Below, piece by piece: positions 26,117-39,422 of a stretch of 64,000 bases of DNA. Position numbers and translations under genes: made by a program. This stretch comes from Rhabdornis inornatus. Its lineage: Eukaryota; Chordata; Aves; Passeriformes; Rhabdornithidae. Numbering within the stretch: position 1 is the stretch's first letter; each line of letters opens with the position of its first letter. The notes below the pieces were generated by a model that searched no databases, was not told where the DNA came from, and saw only the letters and a list, made by a program, of their open reading frames with translations. The stretch lies in the NCBI GenBank assembly GCA_013397075.1, contig VWZS01002359.1, positions 1 through 64,000 on the forward strand, given 5' to 3'.

Positions 26117-29100
26117 GCCAAACACCTGCTGTGCTTTAATTGCATTTTAAACTATCCATTTCTTCATTTTCAGCTCACCTGTAACAGCAACAAATCTAAT
26201 TCTGGATCAAGAAAAGATACAAGGGTGGTTCATGTAATGTGCTCAAAAATACTCTTCTCCAAACAAAATGTTCCAGGAAAAATGGCCAATGACACAGGGT
26301 CAGATTAATGATTCCTAAGAGATCCAGGTTCTCTCACGTTTTCTACTTTTCCTTCTGCTCAAAGAAGACCAGTGAGCTCTTGCTATAGACTTACTCTGAG
26401 TAGTCTTCATCCAATGGATACATTCGTCTTACCAGCCTAAATAATAACAAATTCCGTGTCCAAGCCTAGTGCATTGCTATCCAACAGCATTGGCTGGACA
26501 CTGAACAATTACATGGCACTGGATATATCCCAACATCTTTCTGCAATCAAATTTATTCTGTTTGCAAAGCTTTTACATTTTTACACAGCCTTCCTGTGTT
26601 TGAGTCCACATCAGGAAGCTGAAGTTTCCTCAGTTGATGCTAAAATTAGGAGTTAGGACTTGTGGAAGTTACTTTTCCCTTTATATTTTAGAACAGGTTT
26701 GTGCATAGCTGAGATGATGGTGGATTGTGCAGATATTTTGAACAAGTTGCTGTTATCGGGTTTGTAAGTCAGGCTAACAAGAAAGAAACAGTAACGAAGG
26801 AACAAGAATCCACCATATCAATTTGGCTTCCTTCTCCAAAGAATCCAAGAGCCAAAAAAACTCAGAGGCCTTGAAACAGCGACCTCAAAACACTTAAGCA
26901 GAAAATCTTGGCAGTATTAAAAATGTAGCTTTATTTTGTAATATATTCCTGAATAAAAGTACTGAACTTCAAAGAGATTATTTTTTAAAAATCTCTATAA
27001 TCATCAGATACATTTCATTTTCAGATTTTTTTGCCTTTTACTTTTTCATGTTTGAGACTGAAGCAAAGGAATGCTTCCTCTCCGTTTTGTTTTGAGCTCC
27101 CTTTTCCTTTTCATATTGGCCTGACACAGTGTTTTGTTGTAGAGTGACTCTTCCTGCTTTTCCTGTTCTTCTCCAAACTCCCACTGCTCTTGTCTTGGTT
27201 ACAAACATAAGGATATAAGCCTGAAAATTCCTGCTGCTCTGTATTGGGTCATGATTTTGCTTCAAGTTTCACAGGCAACCCACAGTTCTTGGATTTGGCA
27301 GTGTGGAAGTGCAAATATTCCAGGTATTGATTAGCTTCTCAGAAAGTAGCTGCAGGACAAAAAAGGTGGGAAAAAAAGGAAAATGGAAGTTATTTTAGGC
27401 AGAAATGTGACTTTTTTAACAAGGAACTATGGTGAGGCAAGCGCCAGTTTAATTTTTAAAAAATAGTAGAGACAAAGGTTTAAAAATAGGAATTAATAAG
27501 GCAAAGTTATAGAATATCGGCTCACAGGTGCTTCTTGGGATTAAAAAAGGTCACCTTGTTATATAGATTTAGTATCAGTTTATATAACTGCACAGGGAAT
27601 TATGCACTGGAAAAACAGTCCTGTGGCAAATGAGTTTATATTTATAGAAAAAAGGTATAAACATGTTTACAGTCAAGCCTGCTTTTTTACTCAAAAGAAA
27701 AAATCCATTCTAGGTCTACATTCTAAGAAAAATATGTTTCTAGCTCTCTAATTCCTGTTACAGTTTTGCAGTTCATTTCTACAGCTCAAATAAAACAGAC
27801 CATCTAAGTGACTCATGATATTTTTTAGAACATGGTCACAGTGAAAAGTGGTTTACAGCCAAGGAAGAGGAAAGTGGAGAATCATTTTAAACACAATTCA
27901 GAATCACTACCTTGATTGCAGGACAGGGAAGAAAAATACCCTCTTTGGGTTGTGTCACCATCAATTTAAATTGACCCTGCAAAGCTCAGGAGCCATTTGG
28001 AAGATGGAAAAACGAGTGTCAGCAGTCCTTTTTGACTGGAAAGGAGCAGGAAATGCCTGGAGAGGAATGGCTGATCATGACACACCCATTGCAAGCCCGT
28101 TTAGGAAAGGGTGAAAAATCCAACTTTTGTGAATAACTTCTTGATATATTCTCCAGGTGGAGGAACTGTTACTCGATTATATCCTTGTGATAAGATGGGA
28201 AAGTGAAGTAAAAATGTGTTTCCCCTGGCAACAGGCAGAGCTGGCCATGGCTGATTTATACAGAAAACATTAAAATGAGAACAGCCCCCACCACATGTGG
28301 TGCACATTTTGTGCTTGTGCACATTTTGGTGTATGTATGGTTGCTGTACAAACAAGCTCTATTTATAATCAACAGGTCACTGATGAATAGAGGTACTTGG
28401 TTTTGCTTACAACTTATAATTAACATTTTATCATTTCCTATCAGCTTCTTATGCTCAAAGGTGCTATCATGGGCATCTAAATGATGAAGTTAGCTTGTCA
28501 TAGTCCCTGCAGCCATGAACCATTTTAATTGTTGATGCAATTGGAGAGATGATTGATGTGAAAAGGAATTCAGAGCAGTAAACTATTGTACCTCAAACAT
28601 CTCCATCCCATATATCACTCTACACACAAAAGCTCATCAGATTAGCCTTGTTTAAATATTATTTGCATTTAAATTGCAGGATGGTTATAGACTGTGTATT
28701 TTATGAACGAGGCTAAGTGCTAAAGCCAGCAGTTACATATTCCTCTAAACACTGAGATTCACAGGTGCACTTTGAAGGCCGAGTTCTAAGCAGACTGCAG
28801 AGTCAAGGACATGAGAGGAAAATCTCCTTTGATTTCTGTAAAGTTAGGGGCTGGGAGATGGGGCAGGAATGCACCGACTCTGTTCTGAACTGCGAACAAA
28901 GGGAAATATTCTTTGTTCTTGTGAGAAGTGCCTTTGTAAACACATCTTCATTCAAATATTGTACAGCCTTAATAGATTTTTTTATGCACTAAATTGTTGT
29001 GTTCTTTTGCAGCTAACTTCAAAATGCTGTGTAAAAGTGGACTGTGCTGATAGACTGCTACCAAGTGACTTCCATCCAGAGCTTCAGTAATGAAGCCTCT

Positions 29101-32100
29101 AACTGCATATTGATGCTAAATACTATTGTTAGGAAGCCCAATTATATGTTTTCCACGCTCACTGGGAAGAAGTGCAGTAGGTCACTCATTCTGAATAACA
29201 AATCAGCTTCTTAGTCTTTCCCAGAAATAATTTATTATTCCAAAAATCCACTTTTTTATTTTCATTTTTTCTAAAGGTTGTTGTAAGTTTTATAAAAACA
29301 CACTTTTCTTTTCCAGGGCTTTCTAAATTCAGTGCCAAGTGCGCATTACCCTAGCAAAAGAAAATAGTTTCCATTCAAAAGGTTATAAAATGAAAAATAG
29401 AATTTAAATTTCTCTGTGTGGGTTAAAATCTGTAGGGTTTCACTTTGTTGTGCTAACAAAGGACAATGTATCACAAAATGACTCTTGAAATTTGTTAGGG
29501 AAGGGTATGGGAATACTCTTGGAAGAATGATAGTATCAAGCACCTCCTTTGGAATCATGTCTGCTAATTCAGAGTTTTATTGATGAGATTCTGGAAAACC
29601 CTGGCTGACGAAGAATCTGGTCCTAATCCAGAAAATAATGAAAGAATGGAGTATCTTTGGGGGGGGAAATGTGCCTACTGGCAAAGGTGATTATTGAAAG
29701 ACTCCATCAAAAGAATGAAGCTGTGTCACTGGCACGCTGGCTGTGATTTGCAGAGCCTCAGGAACAGAGCTTGGGAAATTGTTCATGGTGAAGGAAGAGC
29801 TCATTTAAGAAAGATGAGATCTTTTTTCCATTAAGTTAGAGAACCACTTATTGGAAATGATCAGCTACAAAATTGTAATAACTCACAAACAGCTCACAGG
29901 AAGTTCTTCTGCTCCATCAGACACTAAAGGTTTGTGGCATGTAAGGCAGAAGGTTTGTGATTTGTTTGCTCAGGCCATGGGGCTACTTTACCTGCTCACA
30001 GCCTTTAAGACAAACTGCTAAACAAAGAAACGAAGGACAGTGTAGAGGCTGGTGGGTGTGCTAAGAAAGAGTCCATAGCACTACCCTGGAGGGAATGCCC
30101 CTGGGCAATAACCTCCGTGGTCATAGCGAGAAAAGGAGCTGCTCCCAACACACTTCAGGGCTATATGCAGATTCCATGTATCCCATTGGCCCTTCCCCTC
30201 GCCCCACCCCCTCTCTACCCCTATTATCAACCCTGGCTCCCTCTGACTTTTGAGAGTCTCAGCTCATCCCTGGACCCCTTCACAGCAGAGGCTTAACAAA
30301 GAACTGTGGAACTCCAGATGAGGGCTCTGTCCCTCCTCCTGCGTCTCCCACACCACAAGAGCTGGAATCACCAACGTGGCAGTGCAGACGTGCCCGTGTC
30401 CCCAGGGTGTCTTTGTCAAGACGCTTCTTTGGGAGGGTTGCAGCGCTCTGATCAACGCCCCTCCATGACAGAACAGCATCAATGACACCTCTCTGCAACG
30501 TGCACAGTAGCTCCAGTGGACTAGGGCATAATTAATAGGGAAATCATCCCATGGTCTCATATTTTCCCATTGCCATTCCTCTATCTGTTACCTTCCAATT
30601 TATTTAGGGTCTGAGCCTCTCACTCTTCCCACGCCTGATGCTGGTGAGTTTGTAGTCGCTGCTGGAATGAATTCTAACCATTCTGAGTACTTTGAGGGTG
30701 TGAGGAAGAGACCAGAGCTGGACTGAAGACATGCTGATAGACTGAGGGAATCAGGATTCCTACATCTGAGATTGTCCTCCACAGCTTCTTCCTGCAGTAT
30801 CTCCCTTCATTCCATGCCCATCCTACTCCCTTTGGCGGCTCAGAAGCCCAGGCAGAGTATCTGGAACAGGCTGCGCTCCCCCAAGTGAGCTGCACACACC
30901 AAAGTTGGTATGACCTAGCAAATATGATTTGTGATTTCATGTCTGTGTTTACAGAAGGTGGGGGGAATACTTTGAGCAATACATGTGACATGCTTGTATA
31001 ACTGTTGAGACTCAGTAAATTATTATTAATCCTGGTAATAGCTCCAAAAAAGTATCTGCTATTTATTTGTACTTCAGACCTGCTTCCCAAAATAATAGGC
31101 AGCACATATAGTCGAGGGCACTGGGTTCACTGATGCACCAGCTGCTCTCCCAAGTGGAATTCTTTACAAACAACCAGTGATATGCTCTGTGCTAAGAAGT
31201 TTAAAGCATTTTTTTATTAAACTAGAAGTGCTAAAATTGTGTATATCTCCTGGTATTTCATTAATGTTACTGGCCTTGTGTCCAGGAGGATAATAAGATG
31301 CCAAAGGACTGCAATAAATGCAAATAAAAATGATACGTAGTCCTGGGACTGTTATTTGCAATACTGTCTTATTTTAATTCTCTAGCACTAGCATTGGCTT
31401 GAGAATAGTAGGCTAAAGCTGAGAGTTACTGATGCATACCGACCACAGGGACAAGATTTTTTCATGTGCTCTTTAAACCATTTATCTAGTGTTCTATAGC
31501 AGGATGGTTTGGAGTAGACTTCCAGGTTGTCAAGTTTTAGACTGCTTTAGAAAGCCCAGTTAAGAATGCTAGCATCTTAAAATACACAAGTTAAACCTGC
31601 TCTGGTTTACTCTGTGGGGAAGCCTGTCTTTCTCCTGTTCCTACAATAAGAATGCAGTTCCTGAATATTTAAAATTGGGAATAATTTTCTGCTTCTCCTA
31701 TTAATTATTTTAAATCTTTGGAACCTTAGACTCTGCCTTTTGTGTGATGCATTTAAGTAGCAGCTTCTGTTTGCCATGAGGGCAAGACTACAATGATTGT
31801 TATAAATTAATTCCAGCACAGCATTTGTTCAAAGACTGGACCATTTTACAGTACTGGTAACAGAAAACCTACTATATTAACCAAGAGTAATTGTGAAATG
31901 TTTTTGTGGGCTGTGGCAGTGGGTAAGAACTAGAGAGAATCTAAATGTGCCAAGCATGATGCCTTCTCCTGACAAATAAACCTGCCAGATTAAATCTAAC
32001 CAGTCAGATCAAACAGCTTTCTGCTGCACAGAGCACTGGCAAACCCTATGTCAGGCTGCAGAAATCACCTGCAAATTTAACTTAATCTTTACTCTCAGTA

Positions 32101-32108
32101 TTATTTAA

Positions 32109-32127
32109 AATAATAATAATAATAATA
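32109..32127 (+). repeat. (TAA)n microsatellite
   Basis: Six consecutive TAA units in AT-rich DNA. Confidence 0.85.
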
Positions 32128-32507
32128 TATACCTGATTTGGATATAATACCATCTAGAAACAAATAAAAATCTTTCAAATATCTTCTATGGAAACCATGT
32201 AGGCTGCAGTCTGCAAGGCACATTTTCCCTTCTTGGGCTATGTTGTCATCTCAAAGAAGATGTCATGATGTTCAAGTGCTCCTGAGAGTTGTGTTTGTTA
32301 TAGAAGAGAATATGAAAATTGTGCCTGGAATAAGTTATAAGGAGCTCAGTCAGAGAATCCCTTTGGAGGTTTATCAGGTAGAACATTTTTGCCATCAAAA
32401 CTACTTTCATTTTCAAATGCAAATATTATTTTTGACTGGATAAATAGTCTAGAAAGCAGCACAAAGGAAAATCAAAAGGAAAATCCTAAAAGTCAGCATA
32501 TTTGGTG

Positions 32508-32655
32508 ACATCCCCACCCCTGGAGGCATCCAAGGAAGGCCTGGACATGGAACTTAGTGGTCTGGTCTGGGTGACAGGTTGAAATCAGTCACAGCTTGGA
32601 CTTGATGGTCTGGGAAGGCTTTCCCAACCCTAATGACTCCGTGATTCTATGAAAT
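32508..32655 (+). mobile_element. CR1 LINE 3' fragment, variant tail
   Basis: 'tggaggcatccaaggaaggc', 'ggacttgatggtctgggaag' and 'gactccgtgattctatgaaa' follow the CR1 3'-end plan, but with a different internal sequence from the 'ggttggacagggcttggagc' type. This suggests another CR1 subfamily. Confidence 0.85.
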
Positions 32656-33216
32656 CCTATTCTGTATTTTCACAGCATCCACTACAAATGATTCCCACCT
32701 TAGTGTGAGATCATTGGATCTTACCAGGGTTGAAATATTTATTGATAATAAGTCTCGCAGCAATTTTTGTAGGCAATATATTGCTACATCTCATAGGATC
32801 CATTCAACAGGAAAATAGTCTTCTGGTGGGCATTATTAGGGAAAAGAAAAAGTTAATTTCATAAGCTACTCAGATATAGTAAAATTAGCAGAAATGAAGT
32901 GAAAGTTCAATTCGTCTTGTAAGGCCTTGAGAATGACAGAGCCCCTGCTGACCAAATTAGGCTGACAAAGGGCCACCCCTGTCAGGGAAGAATGTTTTGT
33001 TGTGAAGCCTGCCCTATTCACAGGGCTTTTAACTTTTTTCCTAGATTAATGGAAGAAATAGGCTGCTTTATCTAAAGGCCACTTTCAGGGACTTGAGACC
33101 CAACAGCTCTGATCAGTTGGATCACAAAGTTGGACCCTGGCCCTCACCCATAGGCAACATCCCAGCCTGCCTTCAGCTCAGCCCCCCTCATGAGCACTGG
33201 TGGGATCTACATATAA
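32656..33216. other. Spacer between two inverted CR1 fragments
   Basis: Unique sequence; no feature seen. Confidence 0.4.
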
Positions 33217-33548
33217 ATCACAGAATCCCAGACTGGTTTAGGCTGGAAGGGACCTTAAATCTCAGTGCCACCTCCTGCCATGGGCAGGGATCCTTTCTAC
33301 TAGCCCAGGCTGCTCCAAGCCCCATCCAGGCTGGCCTTGGACAATTCCAAGGACCCAGGTGCAGCAACAGCTTCTCTGGGCACCCTGTGCCAGGGCCTCT
33401 CCGCCCTCACAGGGAAGGATTTCCTCCTAATATCCCATCTAACCCTGCCCTCCTTCAGTTTAAAGCCATTCCCCCTTGTCCTGTCACTCCAGGCCCTCAT
33501 AAAGAGTCTCTCTCCATCTTCCTTGTCAGCTCCTTCATCTACTGGGTG
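33217..33548 (-). mobile_element. CR1 LINE, 5'-truncated, ORF2 C-terminus readable
   Basis: Begins with 'aatcacagaatcccagactg' and 'gctggaagggaccttaaatc' and continues through the standard blocks. The minus-strand frame (33,554-33,300, 84 codons) reads almost continuously as the CR1 ORF2 C-terminus: GERLFMRAWSDRTRGNGFKL, then VRWDIRRKS, then VPREAVAAPGSLELSKA. The copy is relatively young but 5'-truncated, hence non-autonomous. Confidence 0.95.
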
Positions 33549-36500
33549 TCCCACTCAATCTGAATCATCCCACTCCAGAAGCATCAGTGGGATTGGGACA
33601 TAAAGTCCCATTTATTTAGAAAGCTGACAGCCATATTCCATACTTGGGACTGGTAACCAAAGGCTTAATTAGCAGCTATTCCCATGGCCTCTCTGGACAC
33701 CAGCATGTGTGTCCATGTGTTCTCTGCACAAGCAGCTGTGAACGTGTCACAACCAACCTTTCAAAGGGCGCAGATTTCAATAGCAGCACCTAATTAAAGT
33801 CTGTTCAGAGGGTTTGATAACAAAGACCAGCACTATTTGATGTAGGCAGCTTTTCCTCTGTGCTGCTCTAATCACCCTCTTTCCAATTGCTATAGGTGTT
33901 TGCTGTATAATTTTTTAGTAGAGCTACGACCTTGAAAGTTCTCATGTGAGTTCTAATGACACGACCACAATCAACTTTCTCTGGTTATTGCACACCAGCC
34001 CAGATAAGCAGCTCAGTTGTGTTTTATTCAGGAATATATCAGCACATCTCCTGCCATGAGCCAGTGAAGGCCCCACAAATGTGCCCACCTCTAATTGGTC
34101 ACTGGGACAAGTGGTTTGCACACACAGACTCAGCAAACATCTGCCCATGGTATGAAAATGGAATATTTTAGGTTTACAGATCAGTGATGGAATGAAAGGT
34201 CACATCAGCTGTCATTTAAAATCCTATCTGTGGTATGCACCAGCTAGTTAAAAAATAAGGGGTAAAATTAAATATTTATGTTAACTGTAAGCCTTAGCAT
34301 AACCATTTGCATTTCTAATTTACATTGAATTAAATGAAGAAAACTTATAAATTACATTTGCAAGAATAGACAGGTAAAAAATTAATATACCTATGTAATA
34401 TAATGCATTCCAAACTTATTATATATAATATGTTATTAAATTTTAGAAATGGGGAAAAAAAACCTAAAAGAAAAACTGTATTTAATCATTCTGTCCCATA
34501 ATGGGAAAATTTCTGAAGGACTCCCTGTAGAACCTCTTCTAGGTTTCATTCTTGCACACATTCCCATAAAAGTGGTGCAATGCAAAACGAAGCAAAAAGG
34601 ATTAAACTTCCTTTAGAGTGCCTAAAGAGATACTCAGCTGAAAACTTTGTGTTCTGGATTTAGAATTGACAGGCCACATAGAGACATGCGAGTGTGAAAG
34701 TTTCAATAATCTGAATGTGTTATTTTTTTACATTTCCACGTTCAAGGATCATGCAGTATTTGTTCCCCTAGAATAAAACCCATCCCTTCCAAATTTAATC
34801 TATTTATTGTTTTTTCAAATGTAGCATGTTGGCAGTTTTTTAATTTAAAACAAGTTGCACCAAACCCAAATGCCTCATTACACATCACCTTCAGGAGTGA
34901 TAAACAGCAGTAGCCTATTAAAAGAAGTGACTTATACAGACATAAGTAGATTTAATTTATAATATACTTAAAAGTGGTGCCAAGTCACTCAAAAAATAAT
35001 TCCTGTTTTTATGAGATCTGTGCCCTCTGCTTCACTCACCCTTTTCAAATAGAGAATTCCTAGGAATTTTTGTCTTCTAACCTTGATCAGACAACTTGTT
35101 TCCAGGACAGATCTTGACAAAATACATTTTCAGAGCAAGCATGATTGAAATTGTTTTCTAATTTCTGTAGCTTCTTTTCAATTTTTGTGTGACTTTCTTA
35201 GACAAGTTTTTCCCTACTTGTAAATTTTCTTTCAGTGTTTCACGGGTGTGTTCTTTGCTTTCTGCTGCTGCTGAGGACCAATATTTTCTCCAGCACAGTT
35301 ACTGATCCTTCTTTTAGTTTTAATATTGTTTCTGGAGAAGAAATAAGATTAGCAGGATTTCAGAGCCCTCAGCAAATCCCACTCCCCAGCTACCAGGATG
35401 ATGACTTTTCTGCCTCACATTTCTAAACAACAATATTTCTGCATTTTCCTTGCTCATACAAATCACCAAAAAGTTTTATGAAGTGTAATTTTTTTCACTG
35501 CTTATGAGAGAGGGATAGAATTGAATCTTCCAATATTTTAAAAAGTTTTTAAAGGGCCCTAGCAATTCACAGTGGGAAATAAGTTGTATATTACTGTTGT
35601 CATTTCTATAATATTTTTGATCTTATTATTTTGGGCGTTTTTTATGCATAGAAGTAAAACCACCATCTATGTACAGGTTACTCTTTGTAGTATCTACCAT
35701 TTTTAAAAACTCCAGTGTTTAAGCAGATGGGAAAAGCAGAATTAGTGCTTTTCTAATCCCCTAGGCATGGGTTTTATTCCACAATTTTCTTCTAAGCTGG
35801 TCAATTTTGTTTACAGTTATAATTTCCTCATTAAGAAATGGAAATAATTTTCCTATTCCTTTTCCAGTCTCAGAAGCTATGGAAGAGGGAATAGATCATC
35901 AGAAATTTGTCAAATGGCTCATCAGACAATACAAGATATCAAATTAAGCAGGACAGGCCTTTCACAGCAAAAGATTGGCACCAATAAGGTGATAAGGTGA
36001 TAAAGTGTGCTCATCTTCCATAGTCAAGATTGCTGAACCTTTCTTAATATAGATCTGAACATTTTCCTTTATGTCATTAATTCCATCCTGGATGACAGGT
36101 TCTGCATGAATAACTACCACAGAAAACAGCACCATGAAATGCGTTGTTTAAATGTGTTTCTTTAATTTGTTAAAATTACTCTTTAATGTCATGTTGCTTT
36201 TAACCTAAACACACAGAAACAGCAGGTCATGACCAGCTTTGTCTTAAATGAAATCTATTGAGTATCTTGCAAATTCTTCCAAGCTTGCTTTGGATCATGT
36301 GTGATATTAGAAGAGGCAGATGGGATACAGGTGTTCCCTATGTCACTGCAAAGGACAAGAAGTGGAGAGTTAGTGAAGACACCCAAAGTCAACCCTTCCT
36401 TCCTTCCTTCCTTCCTTCCTCAGTAGGGACAGAGGAAATTCCATTGTTTCTATTTCATCCATACAGAAATTTAAAATTTGGTTTACATGGATTATGAATG

Positions 36501-37918
36501 GGATTGTGGAAGAGACAAGAAATGAAATCTAGAGGTATTCCTGTTTTAATTTGTGGGATATTTTTTTCCCTTTTCCTCTCAAAGGAAAATCCTATCTTAT
36601 TTTCATATTCCTATTGCCTTCCTGCTTCTTATTGTGTAAAAATCCTAGAGCATTGCTGGTTTTAAACCTCCACATTGGGTTGAATGACATGGCTCTGGTT
36701 CAGCAGCCTCTTCTAGAAGTTTATTTCTAGTTGTATAGAATAAATCATAAATAACTAATTCCCACCAAAACCATAATAGAGAGCCTAAACAAAGTAATAA
36801 CTTGCTGTCGAACAAGCTTCTGTAAAGCTCCAAACCTTCCCACTGGGACAAATCTTCAGGATCTAAAAAAACCCAGGGTTTAGTGCTTACAGAGCTCTGG
36901 AATCCTTCTGCTGACGATGTTTTCAGCATTCATTTGAAAAGAAAGCCAAACTACACCATAAATTTTTCAAGAAAGCAATGGAAACATGGGATTTATGATC
37001 ATTGACTCTTGCTGAAGGCTGATCCTGCAGATCTGTATTTGTCATTTCAATTGCACAAAGTCATTTTTCAGTTTTTCATGGCTGGCTGAAGGGTTAGAGT
37101 GCCAATGGAAACATCAGGTTGAAATAACAGATGTCAGAAATATTGCACCAGGAACCAGGATCTACTTTAACAGACCTTGTAAAATATTGCTCCTTCTTAT
37201 ACTGAACATAGGAGTAAGAGCATTTTTTATTTGCTTTTTAAGTCAATTGGCACTTTGTCTCAACTGGAACCACAGGCTGAGGTTGCAAGGGAATTTCAGT
37301 CTGCCAGTGCATGCAAAGTTTTGTTTTCAGGACAGTGAGCTACTTGCATCGGCTTTTGCTGAACAATAAATAAATTGGCTATTGAAAGGTCCTTGAATAG
37401 TATAAAAGCATTGTATCACTCCTTTATAGCTGTTTCACAGAAAAATATTTAATTCTTGTTCTCTCTTGCATTCATCTAAAGAAAGGCTATTAATTTTCTT
37501 TCCAGTTGTGCTTTTCTCAGGGAATATTCCCCAGTACCTTTCTGGCTTGAGCTATGCTTGAAGGTTTTCCCAGCCAAAGTGTATCAAACAAGAGTGTGAA
37601 AAATCATTTCCCTGACTGTGGGAGCCCTGGAGCCTGCCCAAGGGGCAGAAATCTCTGTGCCCTGGAGAGAAAGACCTTAAGTTGTGAGAGGGATACTAAG
37701 AGCATGGAGAAGAACTACTGCCTCTCCACAGATCTTTTCAGTTTTGTGTTAATGTACCCCAGTTCTGCTTCCCTGGTTGGCCTGGTGGCCTCTCCACCCC
37801 TTTTCCCCTTATATGTATGATGATGGTTTTGAATAAGATCTGTACAATCTTGTTATATAAATATTAAATATTGTAACAAGCCAAAGGCATTTCTCCTACA
37901 AAAAGAAGCAATATTTCC
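33549..37918. other. Unique sequence, no gene; possible noncoding element
   Basis: No dispersed repeat recognised for about 4.4 kb except a microsatellite. The part at 33,640-34,140 is less AT-rich and has several homeodomain-type cores ('ttaattag', 'ctaattaaag', 'ctaattgg') and GATAA words. That is compatible with, but not evidence of, a conserved regulatory element. Confidence 0.35.
36394..36420 (+). repeat. (TTCC)n microsatellite
   Basis: 27 bases of perfect CCTT/TTCC repeat. Confidence 0.9.
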
Positions 37919-38090
37919 TGTGGTGGTTTAACCTGCAGGCAGCTAAACCCCATAGAGCTGTTCATTCATTTGTTTACTCATTCCCCCCAGCTGGGGTCAG
38001 AGTAAAGTAAAAGTCCTGGGCTGAGATAAAGAAAGTTTAAAAGAAAGGGAAAGGAAGGAGAAGGAGGAAAAGGAAAAATAGGAACCCTTA
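37919..38090 (-). mobile_element. 3' LTR, truncated (R/U5 side only)
   Basis: The plus-strand start TGTGGTGG corresponds to the LTR's terminal CA on the minus strand. It aligns with 39,423 onwards for about 120 bases and then loses similarity in a purine-rich stretch ('aaagggaaaggaaggagaag'). U3 is missing. Confidence 0.6.
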
Positions 38091-38504
38091 TCAAGATCAG
38101 AAGTATCAGCCCTTCAACTCTGTTTGGGGAACTGCCCTCTAGAAGCTGGAGCAGCAATTTTCCTGGAAGAAACATCTTTGTGATTGCTTTTCTTTGTAAC
38201 TCTCATACCACGACTCATCCCACTTCCCCACGTCCTCTCCATGGTCCCACAGGTGAATCCAGAGCATGGCTTGTGGTACGGATCCACTGCAGCTCCTTGA
38301 GCAGAGGAACACTTCCTCCTGACAGACAAAATGCTGCTCCATACTAGGTGAGGAATAGGACATATCCTGTGGGAAATGCTGGAACTCCCATGCCAGTGTC
38401 TCCGCAGCCAAGAGAGGATGTAGGGATGAAAAGAGCCTTTCTCCATATTGCTGGAGTTGGCCAGCCCATTGTCCACTCTGTTTGGCCCTCTCCATGTCAT
38501 TACT

Positions 38505-38765
38505 TCAATGGGCTGGCACACACGGTGATATTGTCCTCCATCCAGGATTTGCCACACGGATCACATGCACTTGACTGTCTTTGGATAACTGCCCATTGTC
38601 CAGGTCATCCTGAATCACCCTCAGCACAGCCAATTCCCTCTCTAATGACTCTTTCCATGGTGGTCCCCTTGTCTGTGTGACATATAGCATCTTCTTTAAA
38701 GGGTGCCTTCCTTCACCCCTGACAGAAGCCACCTTCAGTGGCTGTGGCTTGTGCTTCTTTTCCAA
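38505..38765 (-). pseudogene. Retroviral gag-like remnant
   Basis: An 86-codon minus-strand frame in the internal part of the ERV remnant. Its central part (residues around ELAVLRVIQDDLDNGQLSKD) resembles avian endogenous retrovirus gag-region sequence as I know it. The assignment is based on position between LTRs and composition, not on a search. Neighbouring minus-strand frames (38,114-38,557 and 38,139-38,495) are shifted or degraded continuations. Stops and truncation leave no functional protein. Confidence 0.4.
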
Positions 38766-39422
38766 TCACTTTGTCATTGCCCCATTTCCTAGAAAGTGAC
38801 CCCAGCTGCTTGGTTCCCTACCTTGTAATTGCAGGCTGCTGGCCCTGTTGTCCCACATGGATTATAGGTGAAATCTTTCTGCTTGTCCCACAGTTCACTG
38901 AAGGATGAGGATCAGGTATACAGAATCAGGAAGCATAGCAACAGTAATATGATGGTTCAACATTCCAAGTACATCCAAAATTCTCAAGAGCCATTGTAAC
39001 TAGTGTGGAGGAGAAGGGAAAGGTGAAGGAGTGGAAGGAAGCGTCCTCCCTTGACTCCCCCATGGATTGGCTCTGAGGAGAAAAGGTAAAGAAAGAAACT
39101 ATTAGTAGTTTCCAAGAGATATTTCCTGAACTGCAGAGCTGATGGTGATGCTGAGTACAAATACCAGATTAGTGTCACAACCAGTAATTTTATCATATCA
39201 TGACCCAGTGTTACACAGTACAGAAAAATAATAACCTTAACCCAGCTCCCAGAGATGCCAAACAGCACAACAGGGAACATTCTCAGGAGGTGAGGTACTG
39301 CATACAACAGCTCTGGAAGTGAGCACAGCAAGTCTGAGATCAAATAAATAAAGTTTGTGTCCAGAAACTATTAAAATAATATAATGAATTATTATAAAAA
39401 TGTGGGGTTTTTTTCGAACTGC

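Larger units (their letters stand above)
25416..32507. other. Long unique AT-rich stretch, no gene supported
   Basis: About 7 kb without a recognised dispersed repeat apart from low-complexity tracts. A GC-rich patch at about 30,180-30,560 carries short minus-strand frames (up to 98 codons) without a known domain; it could be a decayed LTR but has no diagnostic ends. The 143-codon minus-strand frame at 30,674-31,105 likewise shows no domain. Confidence 0.4.

Noticed and set aside
30674..31105. 143-codon minus-strand frame
   Set aside because: No family resemblance and no supporting gene structure.
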